Shown here in pieces: positions 44,505-54,500 of a DNA stretch of 64,000 nucleotides. Both the position numbers and the translations under genes were made by a program. The notes below the pieces were generated by a model. It saw only the letters and a list, made by a program, of their open reading frames with translations. It ran no database searches and was not told the DNA's origin. Position 1 is the first letter of the stretch. Each line of letters opens with the position of its first letter. The stretch is from Albidovulum sediminis (GTDB lineage Bacteria > Pseudomonadota > Alphaproteobacteria > Rhodobacterales > Rhodobacteraceae), in the NCBI RefSeq assembly GCF_025380365.1, contig NZ_JAOCQF010000003.1, positions 434,001-498,000 on the forward strand, given 5' to 3'.

Positions 44505-45170
44505 ATGCGTTTCCTTCTGGTCGAGGACAATCCCGAACTGTGCCGATCGGTCGCTGACCGGCTTCGGCTGGACGGGCATGCCGTCGACCCGGCGGCGTCG
44601 CTGGCAGAGGCACGCGACTGCCTGCGGGCTGCCGCTTACGATCTGATCCTGCTGGACATTTCCCTTCCGGACGGCGACGGGCGCGACTTCCTCAAGTCCG
44701 AGCGTCGGGCGGGGCGCGACACGCCGATCATCGTGATGACCGCGCGTGCGGCAGTGTCCGACCGTGTCGATGTGCTGGACCTGGGCGCCGACGATTATGT
44801 CACCAAGCCCTTTGATTTCGCAGAACTGGAGGCGCGCTGCCGCGCCGTTCTGCGCCGTCGCGGCGGGGCGCTTCAGACCGTGCGCAGCTTTGCCGGGCTG
44901 ACGTTCAACCCGCTCAGCGCGACCCTTCTTGTCGGATCGGAAACGCGGGAACTTCGCAACCGGGAACTGCGACTGCTGGAGATCCTTCTGTCCGCGCCCG
45001 AACGCATCTTCTCGAAGGCGCATCTGTGCGACCGCCTCTTTTCCTACGCCGAGGCGGTCACGGACAACGCGATCGAGGTCTATGTCGGGCGGCTGCGCAA
45101 GAAGCTTGAGGGCTCCGGGGCACGGATCGAGACCGTTCGCGGAATCGGCTACCGTCTGGTGGCGGAGTGA
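44505..45170 (+). CDS. tctD: OmpR-family response regulator (TctD-like)
   Basis: A 221-residue response regulator. The receiver has E8-D9, phosphoacceptor D52 in LILLDISLPDGDG, MTARAA, and KPFDFAEL; the C-terminal winged helix ends VYVGRLRKKLEGSGARIETVRGIGYRL. It is divergent from tctC and overlaps the kinase start (GTGA), so it should regulate uptake operon expression. Confidence 0.92.
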   Translation: MRFLLVEDNPELCRSVADRLRLDGHAVDPAASLAEARDCLRAAAYDLILLDISLPDGDGRDFLKSERRAGRDTPIIVMTARAAVSDRVDVLDLGADDYVTKPFDFAELEARCRAVLRRRGGALQTVRSFAGLTFNPLSATLLVGSETRELRNRELRLLEILLSAPERIFSKAHLCDRLFSYAEAVTDNAIEVYVGRLRKKLEGSGARIETVRGIGYRLVAE

Positions 45171-46543
45171 GACAGGCGCCGATGTCGCTGCGCCGGCGGC
45201 TGGTGCTTCAGCTTCTGGGCATCGCCGCCGTTCTGGCGATCCTGCTTTACCTGACGGTCAGGACGGTCGCCAACTCGGCAGCCGAGGCGACGCAGGACGG
45301 CGTCCTGGGGGCGGCGACCCTGGCCATCGCCGAACGACTTCAGGGCGGAGAAACCGGAGTCAGCCTCGACCTGCCTTACGAGGCATTCTCGATCCTGGGC
45401 TCCATCAGCGACGACCGCATCTTCTACCGCGTCGATGCCAATGGCGAAACGCTGACGGGTTACGCGGACCTGCCGCTGCCGCAGTACGAAACCCTTTCGG
45501 TCGAGCCGGTCTTTTTCTCGGACCTCTATGAAGGGGTGGCGGTGCGCATCGCGGTCGCCGCGCGCACCGTGCTGGTCAAGCGGGAACCGATCCTGGTCAC
45601 CGTCGCCGTCGGCCAGACCCGGCAGGGGCAGGAGGCCATCGCCCAGCGGACGGCGAACCTCGCAGCGGCCATCGGCCTGGCGGCCTTCGCGCTCGCCGCG
45701 CTCTTGTCGATGCTGACGGCCGGCAGCGTGCTTGGCCCGATCAATCGCCTGGCGGATGCCGTCGGCCGACGGGGACCGCACGACCTGCGCGCGGTCGATC
45801 ACCCCTCACCCGAGGAATTGCGCCCGCTTGTCACCGCGCTCAACGGGTTCATTGCGCGCCTGCGGGGTGCGCTCAGCCGGACGGAAACCTTCATCGCCGA
45901 GGCCGCGCATCATATCCGGACGCCGCTTGCGACGGTTCGGGCGCGGGCCGAGATCGCCTTGCGCCAGACCCAGGCGGACGAAACGCGCGAGGCCCTGCGC
46001 GCCGTCATCCGGGCGGTGGAGGAAAGCAGCCGATCGGCCGGCCAGCTTCTGGACCATGCGACGGTCGTCTACCGCTCCGACCGGCTGGCGGACGGGCCGG
46101 TCGACCTCGCGCGGCTTATGCAGGGCCTGGTGCGTTCGCACGCGCCGACCGCGGAGCTGCGCGATCTGGAACTGACGCTTTCGGGCGCAGACGCCCCTGC
46201 GGTCGTGCAGGGCGACAGGCTTCTGCTGGAAAGCGCACTGCGCAACCTGATCGACAATGCGATCAAGTATTCACCGCCGGAATCCGAGGTCAGCCTTGAG
46301 CTGGAGGCGCGCGCCGATGATGTCGCCGTCCGCGTCAGGGACCGCGGAAGGGGGCTGGCCGGGCAGGTCCAGTCGGATCTGACCCGCCGCTTCGCGCGCG
46401 GGGACAATGTGGATGACGTCGTCGGATCGGGCCTGGGCCTGACCATCGTCGCGGAAGTTGCCGAGGTTCATGGCGGCAGGTTCCGGCTTGAGGAACGGGA
46501 AGGAGGCGGCACATGCGCCGAACTGGTTCTGCCCTTGCGGTGA
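45167..46543 (+). CDS. tctE: Sensor histidine kinase (TctE-like)
   Basis: A 458-residue membrane kinase: helix 1 (about 15-33), a TctE-type periplasmic sensor (34-165; EAFSILGSISDDRIFYRVDAN), helix 2 (about 168-190), HAMP, H-box AEAAHHIRTPLATVRARAEI, N-box LRNLIDNAIKYSPP and G boxes (GRGLAG, GSGLGLTIVAEVAEVHGG). The start may be GTG 45167 or ATG 45182. The reading frame overlaps the next gene by 31 bp. Confidence 0.93.
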   Translation: MRQAPMSLRRRLVLQLLGIAAVLAILLYLTVRTVANSAAEATQDGVLGAATLAIAERLQGGETGVSLDLPYEAFSILGSISDDRIFYRVDANGETLTGYADLPLPQYETLSVEPVFFSDLYEGVAVRIAVAARTVLVKREPILVTVAVGQTRQGQEAIAQRTANLAAAIGLAAFALAALLSMLTAGSVLGPINRLADAVGRRGPHDLRAVDHPSPEELRPLVTALNGFIARLRGALSRTETFIAEAAHHIRTPLATVRARAEIALRQTQADETREALRAVIRAVEESSRSAGQLLDHATVVYRSDRLADGPVDLARLMQGLVRSHAPTAELRDLELTLSGADAPAVVQGDRLLLESALRNLIDNAIKYSPPESEVSLELEARADDVAVRVRDRGRGLAGQVQSDLTRRFARGDNVDDVVGSGLGLTIVAEVAEVHGGRFRLEEREGGGTCAELVLPLR

Positions 46544-47547
46544 TCCTGCTGCTGATCCGCCCGGCCATGGCCTTTGTGATCGAGGAGGAGGAATACTTTC
46601 CGGCGACCGGCGGTTCGTCACAGTCCATTTCGCTGCTCTCCACCACCGACACCGACGTCCTGCGCCCCGCGATCCTGGCGTTTCAGGAAGCCAATCCCGA
46701 CGTTGCGGTGCGCTATGTCGTCGCCTCCAGCCAGGAGGTCTATGCGGCACTGGCCGATGACGGGCAGGCGTTCGACCTCGTGATCTCCTCCGCCATGGAC
46801 CTTCAGATGAAGCTTGCCAATGACGGCTTTGCCGCAAGCTGGGCCTCTGCCGCGACCGCGCGGCTGCCCGACTGGGCCAAGTGGCAGGACCGTGTCTTTG
46901 CCTTCGCGCAGGAAAGCGTCGTTCTCATCGCCTCGCGCCGGGGTTTCCGGGGCCTTCCCATCCCGCAGACGCGGCGCGACCTGACCGAGTTGCTGCGCGA
47001 CCATCCGGATGTGTTTCGCGGACGCATCGGCACCTATGACCCGCGCGCATCTGGCGCGGGCTATCTGTTCGCGACGCAGGAGGCGCGGCAGTCCGACAGC
47101 TTCTGGCGGCTGGCCGAGGTGGCCGGGGGGCTGTCCCCGCGCCTTTACATCTCATCCATCGACATGATCTCGGACCTCAAGGCGGGGCGCCTGGCGCTGG
47201 CCTACAACGTCCTGGGAAGCTACGCGGGGCCGCGGCTCGAATCCGACGCGGACGGCGTTGTGGTTGAGTTCGCGGACTTCACCCTGACGCTCTTGCGCAC
47301 AGGCATGGTGCCGACGAATGCGGAAAACCCGGATGGCGGCGGCGCCTTTCTCGACTTTCTGCTCAGCACCCGCGGGCAGGCGCTGATCCGGGACCGCGCG
47401 GGCCTGCCGCCGATAGACGAGGCAGCCCTTGCCGCCCGCCCGCACCTTCGCCCGATCCGGCTGGACGCGGGGCTGCTGGTCTATCTCGACCGGCTGAAAC
47501 GGCAGGCGTTCCTGGCGGAATGGTCTTCGGCCATGTCGCAGGACTGA
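46513..47547 (+). CDS. Periplasmic solute-binding protein encoded with the kinase (PgtC/iron-type PBP fold)
   Basis: A 344-residue extracellular solute-binding protein (type 2 PBP, resembling ferric or phosphoglycerate-regulatory binding proteins). It has a signal peptide (MRRTGSALAVILLLIRPAMA), SLLSTTDTDVLRPAILAFQEANPDV as the first strand-helix unit, SSAMDLQMKLANDG and GTYDPRASGAGYLFATQEA in the ligand region. It overlaps the kinase gene by 31 bp and has no ABC permease nearby, so it is more likely a ligand sensor for the kinase than part of a transporter, like PgtC in the PgtABC system. Confidence 0.8.
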   Translation: MRRTGSALAVILLLIRPAMAFVIEEEEYFPATGGSSQSISLLSTTDTDVLRPAILAFQEANPDVAVRYVVASSQEVYAALADDGQAFDLVISSAMDLQMKLANDGFAASWASAATARLPDWAKWQDRVFAFAQESVVLIASRRGFRGLPIPQTRRDLTELLRDHPDVFRGRIGTYDPRASGAGYLFATQEARQSDSFWRLAEVAGGLSPRLYISSIDMISDLKAGRLALAYNVLGSYAGPRLESDADGVVVEFADFTLTLLRTGMVPTNAENPDGGGAFLDFLLSTRGQALIRDRAGLPPIDEAALAARPHLRPIRLDAGLLVYLDRLKRQAFLAEWSSAMSQD

Positions 47548-47676
47548 GGCGGGCGAAATGACGCCGGGGGTGGTGCCCGTGCTGGCAATCCGCCCCGAAA
47601 CTTGCAAGATAGCGGCAATGATCGCGAGAGTTGTCCGGGGGGATGTTTGCGCGACGGTAGAGCCAGACTGCGTCCC

Positions 47677-49464
47677 ATGGCAGGGGCGGCACTTGCGGTG
47701 CTGCTTCTGGCGACGGCCGTCGGCCCTGCCGGCGCGCTGGAGCAGCTCGAGTTCCTGACTCCAGGCGCGGAGGAGAGCCTCAGGGACGATCTTCTGGCGG
47801 CCTCGCTGCTGCGTCAACTGCGCGAGGACGGTCGCGGCGACCCGTCGGAGGTTCTGGCAGCCGCGCGCGAGGATTATGCCCGGCTGACCGGCGCGCTTTA
47901 TGCCCAAGGATACTACGGCGGTGAGATCCATATCCTTCTAGATGGACGGGAAGCGGCCGACATCGCCCCTCTGGACGTTCCCGACAGGATCGACGCCGCC
48001 GCGATCCGGATCGAGCCTGGCCCGAGGTTCCGTTTCGGCGCGGCGCGGATGCGTCCCTATGCGCGGGGAACCAGGCTTCCGCCGGCCTACGCCGACACCA
48101 AGCCCGCGCTGTCGACGGCGATTGCCGATGCCGCGAACGCGGGAGTCGATGGATGGCGCGCCATCGGCCATGCGAAGGCGTCCCTCGCCGGGCAAACGAT
48201 CGTCGCCGATCATGGGCTTCAGACCCTCGATTCCCTCATCCTTCTTGAGCCGGGGCCAAAGTTGCGTTTCGGCCGGCTGACGATCCGAGGGCAGGACCGC
48301 ACGCGCACCGATCGCATGTACGAGATTGCGGGCTTTCCATCCGGAGAGGTCTTCGATCCCGATGCGCTTGACGAGGTTTCGGACCGCCTGCGCCGCACCG
48401 GGGTCTTTCGATCGGTTGCGGTCGATGAGGCGGAAGCACCCAACCCGGACGGGACGCTCGACATCGCCATTTCGGTTGTCGAGGAGGCGCCCCGGCGGTT
48501 CGGCTTCGGTGCCGAAATTTCAAGCTCGGACGGCGTCGAGCTTTCGGCCTACTGGACGCACCGCAACCTGTTCGGCGGGGCGGAAAGACTTACCCTCGAA
48601 GGCGAGATCTCCAATATCGCGGGCGTTGCCGACGCGACGGACTATCGCATCGGGGCGCGGCTCGAGCGGCCCGCCACGCTGACCGCCGATACCTCCTTCT
48701 TCCTGACAGCCGAAGCGGAACGGTATGAGCTGGGCGATTTCACCGTCGACCAGCTGACCTTCGGGACGGGTCTTGCGCATGTCTTCAGTTCCGAACTCAG
48801 GGGTGAGGTCGCGCTGGAATACACCTATGCCCGCGTCGATGTTTTGGATCTGGACATCACCTTCAAGCAAGTCGCCCTGCCGGCATTTCTGGAATGGGAC
48901 CGGCGCGACGATCGGCTGAACGCAACGAAGGGATTCTATCTGAAGGCCGAGGCCACGCCGTTCCTAGGCTTTGACGCGACAGGATCGGGCGCGCAGGTCA
49001 AGGGCGACTTCAGGGCCTACCGCCGTCTGGGCGGCGGGGAGCGGGTCGTTCTGGCCGGACGCGCCCAACTGGGCGCCGTCTTCGGGCCCTCGCTGGCCGA
49101 GACGCCGCCGGACTATCTGTTCTACTCCGGCGGCGGCGGAACCGTCCGCGGGCAGCCGTATCAATCCCTCGGCGCGGCTGGCGCGATCGGCACACGGACC
49201 TTCGAGACCGGCGGGCAAAGCTTCGCCGCCCTGTCGGGCGAGATTCGCACCCGTGTCACCGACACCATCTCGGTTGTTGGCTTCTACGATGCGGGCTTCA
49301 TCGGCGCGGAAGACTTCGCCAACGGCCGCTGGCATTCCGGCGCGGGGCTTGGATTGCGCTACGACACCGGGCTTGGCCCCCTGCGTCTGGACGTCGCCGC
49401 GCCGGTCTCGGGCGATACCGGATCGGGAGTACAGCTGTATCTGGGCATCGGACAGGCCTTCTGA
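47677..49464 (+). CDS. tamA: Outer-membrane translocation module TamA (Omp85 family)
   Basis: A 595-residue Omp85 protein with signal peptide (MAGAALAVLLLATAVGPAGA), three POTRA domains (to about residue 265) and a 16-strand beta-barrel that ends in aromatic F (LGIGQAF). The VRGQPYQSLG motif (about 490) is the conserved VRGY/F-type L6 loop. With TamB it moves phospholipids or autotransporters across the envelope. Start 47677 gives the signal peptide; a longer frame from 47602 does not. It joins tamB by TGATG. Confidence 0.93.
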   Translation: MAGAALAVLLLATAVGPAGALEQLEFLTPGAEESLRDDLLAASLLRQLREDGRGDPSEVLAAAREDYARLTGALYAQGYYGGEIHILLDGREAADIAPLDVPDRIDAAAIRIEPGPRFRFGAARMRPYARGTRLPPAYADTKPALSTAIADAANAGVDGWRAIGHAKASLAGQTIVADHGLQTLDSLILLEPGPKLRFGRLTIRGQDRTRTDRMYEIAGFPSGEVFDPDALDEVSDRLRRTGVFRSVAVDEAEAPNPDGTLDIAISVVEEAPRRFGFGAEISSSDGVELSAYWTHRNLFGGAERLTLEGEISNIAGVADATDYRIGARLERPATLTADTSFFLTAEAERYELGDFTVDQLTFGTGLAHVFSSELRGEVALEYTYARVDVLDLDITFKQVALPAFLEWDRRDDRLNATKGFYLKAEATPFLGFDATGSGAQVKGDFRAYRRLGGGERVVLAGRAQLGAVFGPSLAETPPDYLFYSGGGGTVRGQPYQSLGAAGAIGTRTFETGGQSFAALSGEIRTRVTDTISVVGFYDAGFIGAEDFANGRWHSGAGLGLRYDTGLGPLRLDVAAPVSGDTGSGVQLYLGIGQAF

Positions 49465-52400
49465 TGCGCGCGCTGCTTCTCTCCCTTCTCATCGCGCTCT
49501 GCCCGTTGACGGCGCTTGCGCAAGACAGCGGGACAGCGGCCGAGGACAAGGGGTTTCTGACCACCTTCCTGGAAGACAACCTGTCCGGTGCCGGGCGCGA
49601 GGTGCGGATCGACGGATTTGCCGGAGCCCTGTCGTCGCGCGCGACCTTCACGCAACTGACGATCGCGGATTCGGACGGGATCTGGCTCACGATCCGCAAC
49701 GGCGCAATCTCATGGAACCGGTCCGCGCTGCTGTCGGGCCGGGTGGAGATTGCCGAGATGTCCGCAGAGGCGATCCTGGTCGACAGGGGGCCTTCCACCG
49801 GCCCGGCGGCGGGCGGCGCGGAAACGGAGACGGGGGAGTTTTCCCTTCCGGAATTGCCTGTGTCGCTTCGCATCGGGCTTTTGCGTGCGGACCGCGTGGC
49901 CCTTGGGGCTGACATTCTTGGAGAACCGCTGGAGTTCCGCGCCGAGGGGGCGGCGGAACTTTCGGGCGGACAAGGCGAGGCCCGGTTCGAAGCGGAGCGC
50001 ACGGACGGCGGCGCCACAGGCAACTTCACGCTGAGGGCGAGTTATTCCAACGCCACGAAACAGGCGGCGATCGACCTGCTGGCGGCAGAGGGCAAGGGCG
50101 GGCTGGTGGCCCGGATGGTGGGCCTGCCGGGCGATCCGTCGATCCTGCTTGCGCTGAACGGCGCCGGTCCGATCACCGATTTTGCCGCCGACGTCGCGCT
50201 GTCGACCGATGGGGCGCCGCGCCTGACAGGCAAGGTCGGCTTCGGTGCCACGGGGGCGGACCTTGCCGCCGGGCAGCGCGTCCGCCTTGACCTTGCCGGG
50301 GATGTCCGGCCGCTGTTTGCGGCGTCGTATCACGGCTTCTTCGGGGAAAGCTCCCGGCTTGCCGCCGAGGGTCGCCGCCACGCTGATGGCCGGATCGAGC
50401 TTTCGGCTTTTGACCTCCAGTCAAGCGCCTTGCACGCGTCCGGAGAGGCCGCCATCGGCGCGGGTGGCGAGCCCCGGCGGCTCAGGGCGGAAATTTCCCT
50501 GAGCGGAAGCGATGCCGCGCCCGTTGTCCTGCCGATGCCCGGGGCGGAAACGACGGTGACCGGCGCCGATCTTCGCATGACCTTCGACGCGGCACAGGAC
50601 GAAGGCTGGTCTCTGGACGGCACCCTGACCGGCTTCCGCCGTGCGGAGTTGTTGCTGGGCGACGTCAGGCTGGACGGATCCGGTCGGATTGCCCCCGGGC
50701 GCGCAGGCGGGACCGTCACGCTCTCCGTCAGGGGGTTGCAGGCCGGCGGCCCCGACCTGGCATCTGCGGTGGGCGAACGGATCGACGGCCGGGTTGTCTT
50801 TTCCTGGCAGAAGGGCGGCGCACTTCGACTTCCGGTTCTCGTCCTCTCGGGCGAGGACTACGGGCTGACGGGTCGCGCGGCCATCCTGGGCGATACTCTG
50901 GATGCCAATGCCGCGATCCGCGCATCCGACCTTTCACGGCTCGCGCCACTGATCGGCGCGGGGCTGAGCGGGGCTGCGGACGTAGCGTTTTCCGGAAAGG
51001 TGGATCTTGCCGGCGGCGGGTTCGATCTCAGCCTTGGCGGATCCGCCGCGGACCTTGGCGTTGGCATAGCAGAGGTGAACCGGCTGCTGGCCGGAACGAC
51101 GACGCTGCGCGCGGAGGCCGCAGGTCATACGGGCGATATCGCCTTGAAATCCGCAGAGTTTCGGGCCGACGGCTTTGCCGCCACGCTCGCCGGCCGCATC
51201 GCGCCTGGGGCGAGTGACCTGTCGCTCGAGATGACGCTCGATGATCTTGGTCGCCTGCGCCAGGGTCTTGGAGGCGCGGTCGGCGGGCAGATGCGGCTGA
51301 CGGAAGAGGCGGGCACCCGCAGGGTCGAGGGTGCGATTCGCGCGACCGATCCACAGCTTGGCAATGCCACGCTGACGCGCCTCCTCCCCGGTCGGAGCGA
51401 TTTGGACTTCGCGCTGAGCGCGCAGGATGGCGTGGTCAGGCTGGAGCGGCTCGATCTGTCAGGCGCGAAGCTGTCGGCCCGGGTCGGCGCAACCGACGCC
51501 GACCCGCAGACCCTGACCGTCGAGGCCCGACTGTCAGATACCGCGATTCTTTCCCCCGAACTTCCGGGCGTGACGCAGGTTTCGGGCACGATACGGAACG
51601 GAGCGGCCTATCGCCTCGATCTGGTCGCAACCGGCCCCGGCGGTATCGACGCGAAACTGACCGGGGACCTGGCAGCCGATCTGTCCCGGGCGGACCTTGC
51701 CGCGACGGGGCGACTGCGGGCAGAGGTGGCCAACGGTTTCATCGCACCGCGCGCCGTGACGGGAACGCTGGCGTTCGATCTGCGCCTGAACGGGCCGCTC
51801 GCGCTGTCATCCGTGTCAGGGACCGTTACGGCAGAGGGCCTCCGGGCCGCGGACCCGACACTGTTCATGGCGGCGGAGGGCGTGACTGCGCGTGCCAGCC
51901 TGTCCGGCGCAGATGCGCAGATTTCGCTATCCGGCGGCTTCCGCGATGGCGGCAACATCGGCGTCCAGGGGTCGATCTCGCTTGCGCCTGGCCTCGATTC
52001 GGATCTTTCAGTGACACTCGACCGGGCGAGGCTGCGCGATCCCCAGCTTTTCGAAACCGAGGCGAGCGGGGCGCTCAGACTGACCGGGCCGATCGCCAGA
52101 GGCGGGTCGATTGCCGGGACGATCCAACTGGGCCAGACAGACATCCGCGTCGGCACGGCGAGTCTCGGCTCCACCCGCATCATCCCCGATATCGTGCACA
52201 GGTCGGAGCCGGATCGCGTCAGGGCAAGCCGCGCGCGCGCCGGGTTGATCCAGTCAGAGGCTGCGCCGCGGGGATCGCGCAGGCCCATCGCGATCGACCT
52301 GCGCATCGCCGCCCCGCAACAGATCTACGTGCGGGGGCGCGGGCTTGACGCCGAGCTCGGCGGGTCGCTCGTTCTGGGGGGAACGACGGACAACATCGTG

Positions 52401-52979
52401 CCTTCCGGCCAGTTCCGGCTGGTACGCGGGCGGCTGGATATTCTCACGAAGCGCCTGAACATCACCGAAGGCATGGTCGAGATGCGGGGGGCGCTGGTGC
52501 CGCATGTGCGCTTCGTGGCCACCCATCAGGGCGATCAGGTAACCACGACGGTCACGATCGAGGGCCCGGCCACGGCACCCGAGATCCGTTTCAGCTCATC
52601 CCCCGAACTGCCGGAAGAAGAGGTGTTGTCCCAGCTGCTGTTCGGTCGGGGGGTCGAGACGCTTTCGGTATTCCAGGCTGCGCAACTGGCGTCAGCGGTG
52701 GCCACCCTTGCAGGTAGGGGCGGTGAGGGCATCGTCGGCCGCCTGCGTACCGCACTGGGCGTGGACGATCTTGACGTTTCCACGGACGAAACCGGGGGCA
52801 CGACGCTGCGCGCCGGAAAGTATGTCTCGGAGAAGGTCTATACCGACATCACGCTGGACGGCGAGGGAAAGACCGAGATCAATCTCAACCTCGATATCCG
52901 CGATGGCCTGAAGGCGCGGGGGACCGTGGATTCGGAGGGGTCGACCGGGCTTGGCATCTTCTTCGAGAAGGACTACTGA
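49464..52979 (+). CDS. tamB: Translocation and assembly module inner-membrane protein TamB
   Basis: A 1171-residue AsmA-like TamB: signal/anchor at 1-20, a long stretch of repeated beta strands (hydrophobic groove) and the conserved C-terminal DUF490 domain (about 800-1171) containing GNIGVQGSISL, GGTTDNIVPSGQFRLVRGR, LNITEGMVEMRGAL and PEEEVLSQLLFGRG. It bridges inner and outer membranes with TamA. Its last 7 bases overlap the 3' end of the convergent yihY gene. Confidence 0.94.
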   Translation: MRALLLSLLIALCPLTALAQDSGTAAEDKGFLTTFLEDNLSGAGREVRIDGFAGALSSRATFTQLTIADSDGIWLTIRNGAISWNRSALLSGRVEIAEMSAEAILVDRGPSTGPAAGGAETETGEFSLPELPVSLRIGLLRADRVALGADILGEPLEFRAEGAAELSGGQGEARFEAERTDGGATGNFTLRASYSNATKQAAIDLLAAEGKGGLVARMVGLPGDPSILLALNGAGPITDFAADVALSTDGAPRLTGKVGFGATGADLAAGQRVRLDLAGDVRPLFAASYHGFFGESSRLAAEGRRHADGRIELSAFDLQSSALHASGEAAIGAGGEPRRLRAEISLSGSDAAPVVLPMPGAETTVTGADLRMTFDAAQDEGWSLDGTLTGFRRAELLLGDVRLDGSGRIAPGRAGGTVTLSVRGLQAGGPDLASAVGERIDGRVVFSWQKGGALRLPVLVLSGEDYGLTGRAAILGDTLDANAAIRASDLSRLAPLIGAGLSGAADVAFSGKVDLAGGGFDLSLGGSAADLGVGIAEVNRLLAGTTTLRAEAAGHTGDIALKSAEFRADGFAATLAGRIAPGASDLSLEMTLDDLGRLRQGLGGAVGGQMRLTEEAGTRRVEGAIRATDPQLGNATLTRLLPGRSDLDFALSAQDGVVRLERLDLSGAKLSARVGATDADPQTLTVEARLSDTAILSPELPGVTQVSGTIRNGAAYRLDLVATGPGGIDAKLTGDLAADLSRADLAATGRLRAEVANGFIAPRAVTGTLAFDLRLNGPLALSSVSGTVTAEGLRAADPTLFMAAEGVTARASLSGADAQISLSGGFRDGGNIGVQGSISLAPGLDSDLSVTLDRARLRDPQLFETEASGALRLTGPIARGGSIAGTIQLGQTDIRVGTASLGSTRIIPDIVHRSEPDRVRASRARAGLIQSEAAPRGSRRPIAIDLRIAAPQQIYVRGRGLDAELGGSLVLGGTTDNIVPSGQFRLVRGRLDILTKRLNITEGMVEMRGALVPHVRFVATHQGDQVTTTVTIEGPATAPEIRFSSSPELPEEEVLSQLLFGRGVETLSVFQAAQLASAVATLAGRGGEGIVGRLRTALGVDDLDVSTDETGGTTLRAGKYVSEKVYTDITLDGEGKTEINLNLDIRDGLKARGTVDSEGSTGLGIFFEKDY

Positions 52980-53833
52980 CGCCGCCGCGCCTGCGTCAGT
53001 TCGGCATTCACCACCGCCCCGAACAGCACGATATAGGCGGACATGTAGAGCCACACGAGGAGCGCGATCACCGCGCCCAACGAGCCGTAGACGCGATTGT
53101 AGTTCGCGAAATAGGTCAGATACACCGAGAAGCCGGCCGACCCCGCCGCCCATGTCAGCGCGGCCAGTACTGCGCCGGGCAGCACATGACCGATACGGAC
53201 GCCTGGCGAATGCAGGCCGAAACGATAGAAGATCAGCAGGGCTGACATCACCACCAGCATCAGGACTGCCCAGGGCAACAGCGTCAGGATCGTGCTTTCC
53301 AGCGGCCCGAAGGTCACGAAGTTCAGCAGGATCGGCACGGCAACGACCGTCGCCAGCGCCGCGAAGAGCAGCGCGAACAGTCCCGCCGTCAGCGCCACGG
53401 TGCCGACAAGGCGCCAGAGTACCGGATGCCGTTTGCGGTCGTGGACGGCGTGAAGGCCGGCAACCAGAGCGTCGACACCGGAATGAACGGAATAGAGCGC
53501 GATCAGCAGGGAAAAGGCCGTCGTCCACCCCGTCGTGCCACCACCGGCGGCAAGCAGGGCGACAAGTTGCCCCTCGATCAGGTCGTAGGCCGCAGCAGGG
53601 ATCAGGTCGCGCACCGAGACAAGGTAGAGGTCGATCACAAGTGGATCGGCGAACACGCTCCAGAACGCGATCAGGGCCACCATACCGGGAAAGATCGCGA
53701 GCATGCTGTAGAAGGCCACCCCTGCGGCGATCAGGGACAAATGCCGGTCGCCTGTCGCGGTCCAGACGGCACGCAGCAGCGCCCTTGCACCCGGGCCGGA
53801 TGCCTTACCCGAGGCGCTTCCAGACCGCGCCAT
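52973..53833 (-). CDS. YihY/virulence factor BrkB family membrane protein
   Basis: A ~286-residue inner-membrane protein with six transmembrane helices. GVAFYSMLAIFPGMVALIAFW near the N-terminus, FSLLIALYSVHSGVDALVAGLHAVHD, and WLYMSAYIVLFGAVVNAEL at the end are the family blocks. The function is not established; ribonuclease BN was once claimed for the family but belongs elsewhere. Start 53833 is used in place of 53848; both overlap the end of dnaQ. Convergent with tamB. Confidence 0.88.
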   Translation of the reverse strand: MARSGSASGKASGPGARALLRAVWTATGDRHLSLIAAGVAFYSMLAIFPGMVALIAFWSVFADPLVIDLYLVSVRDLIPAAAYDLIEGQLVALLAAGGGTTGWTTAFSLLIALYSVHSGVDALVAGLHAVHDRKRHPVLWRLVGTVALTAGLFALLFAALATVVAVPILLNFVTFGPLESTILTLLPWAVLMLVVMSALLIFYRFGLHSPGVRIGHVLPGAVLAALTWAAGSAGFSVYLTYFANYNRVYGSLGAVIALLVWLYMSAYIVLFGAVVNAELTQARRRQ

Positions 53834-54500
53834 CGCCAAGCCCCGCAACGAATTCCGAGTGCGCCTTTGCCTCCGCCTCCGTCAGGCGCGGCGCCAGGGG
53901 AACCGGGCGCGGATACGGGCGCCATTCGCCGGTATCCTGCGGCCCGACCGAGGTGCTCGCGGACACCGAGAGCGCGAAATCCGGTTGTCGCCCACCGATC
54001 AGTTCCAGATAGACTTCGGCCAGAAGCTCGCTGTCGAGAAGGGCGCCGTGCTTTTCGCGCGCCGAGTTGTCGATCCCGAAACGCCGGCAGAGCGCGTCGA
54101 GCGATGCGGGCGAACCGGGAAACTTGCGCCGTGCAAGGGCGACGGTATCAAGCGCCCGTTCGCCTGCGATGATGGTGTGGCCGGCCCAGTTCAGTTCCGC
54201 GTTCAGAAACTTCATGTCGAAGGCGGCGTTGTGAATCACGAGCCTCGAGTCGGACCCGATGAATTCCAGGAACCCCATGGCTATTTCCACGAAGCGCGGC
54301 TTGTCGCGCAGAAAGTCGTCGCCGAGGCCATGAACCTCGAACGCTTCTGCCGGCATGGAGCGTTCGGGGTTGATGTACTGGTGATAGCTGCGACCGGTCG
54401 GCACATGGTTGAACAGCTCAACCGCTCCGATCTCCACGATCCGGTGGCCTTCGGCCGGCTCAAAGCCGGTGGTTTCGGTATCCAGTACGATTTCACGCAT
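53805..54500 (-). CDS. dnaQ: DNA polymerase III epsilon subunit (3'-5' proofreading exonuclease)
   Basis: A 231-residue DEDDh exonuclease. Catalytic residues are D7 and E9 ([11 protein letters not shown]), then [11 protein letters not shown], and the H-x4-D pair in [19 protein letters not shown]. The tail (about 175-231) is where the alpha subunit binds. Overlapping the coaE stop by 8 bp, it is the last of maf-aroE-coaE-dnaQ. Confidence 0.95.
   Translation of the reverse strand: MREIVLDTETTGFEPAEGHRIVEIGAVELFNHVPTGRSYHQYINPERSMPAEAFEVHGLGDDFLRDKPRFVEIAMGFLEFIGSDSRLVIHNAAFDMKFLNAELNWAGHTIIAGERALDTVALARRKFPGSPASLDALCRRFGIDNSAREKHGALLDSELLAEVYLELIGGRQPDFALSVSASTSVGPQDTGEWRPYPRPVPLAPRLTEAEAKAHSEFVAGLGDGAVWKRLG

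Noticed and set aside
46513-47547. A complete ABC importer at the kinase locus
   Set aside because: Only a binding protein is present; no permease or ATPase gene lies within the window near it.
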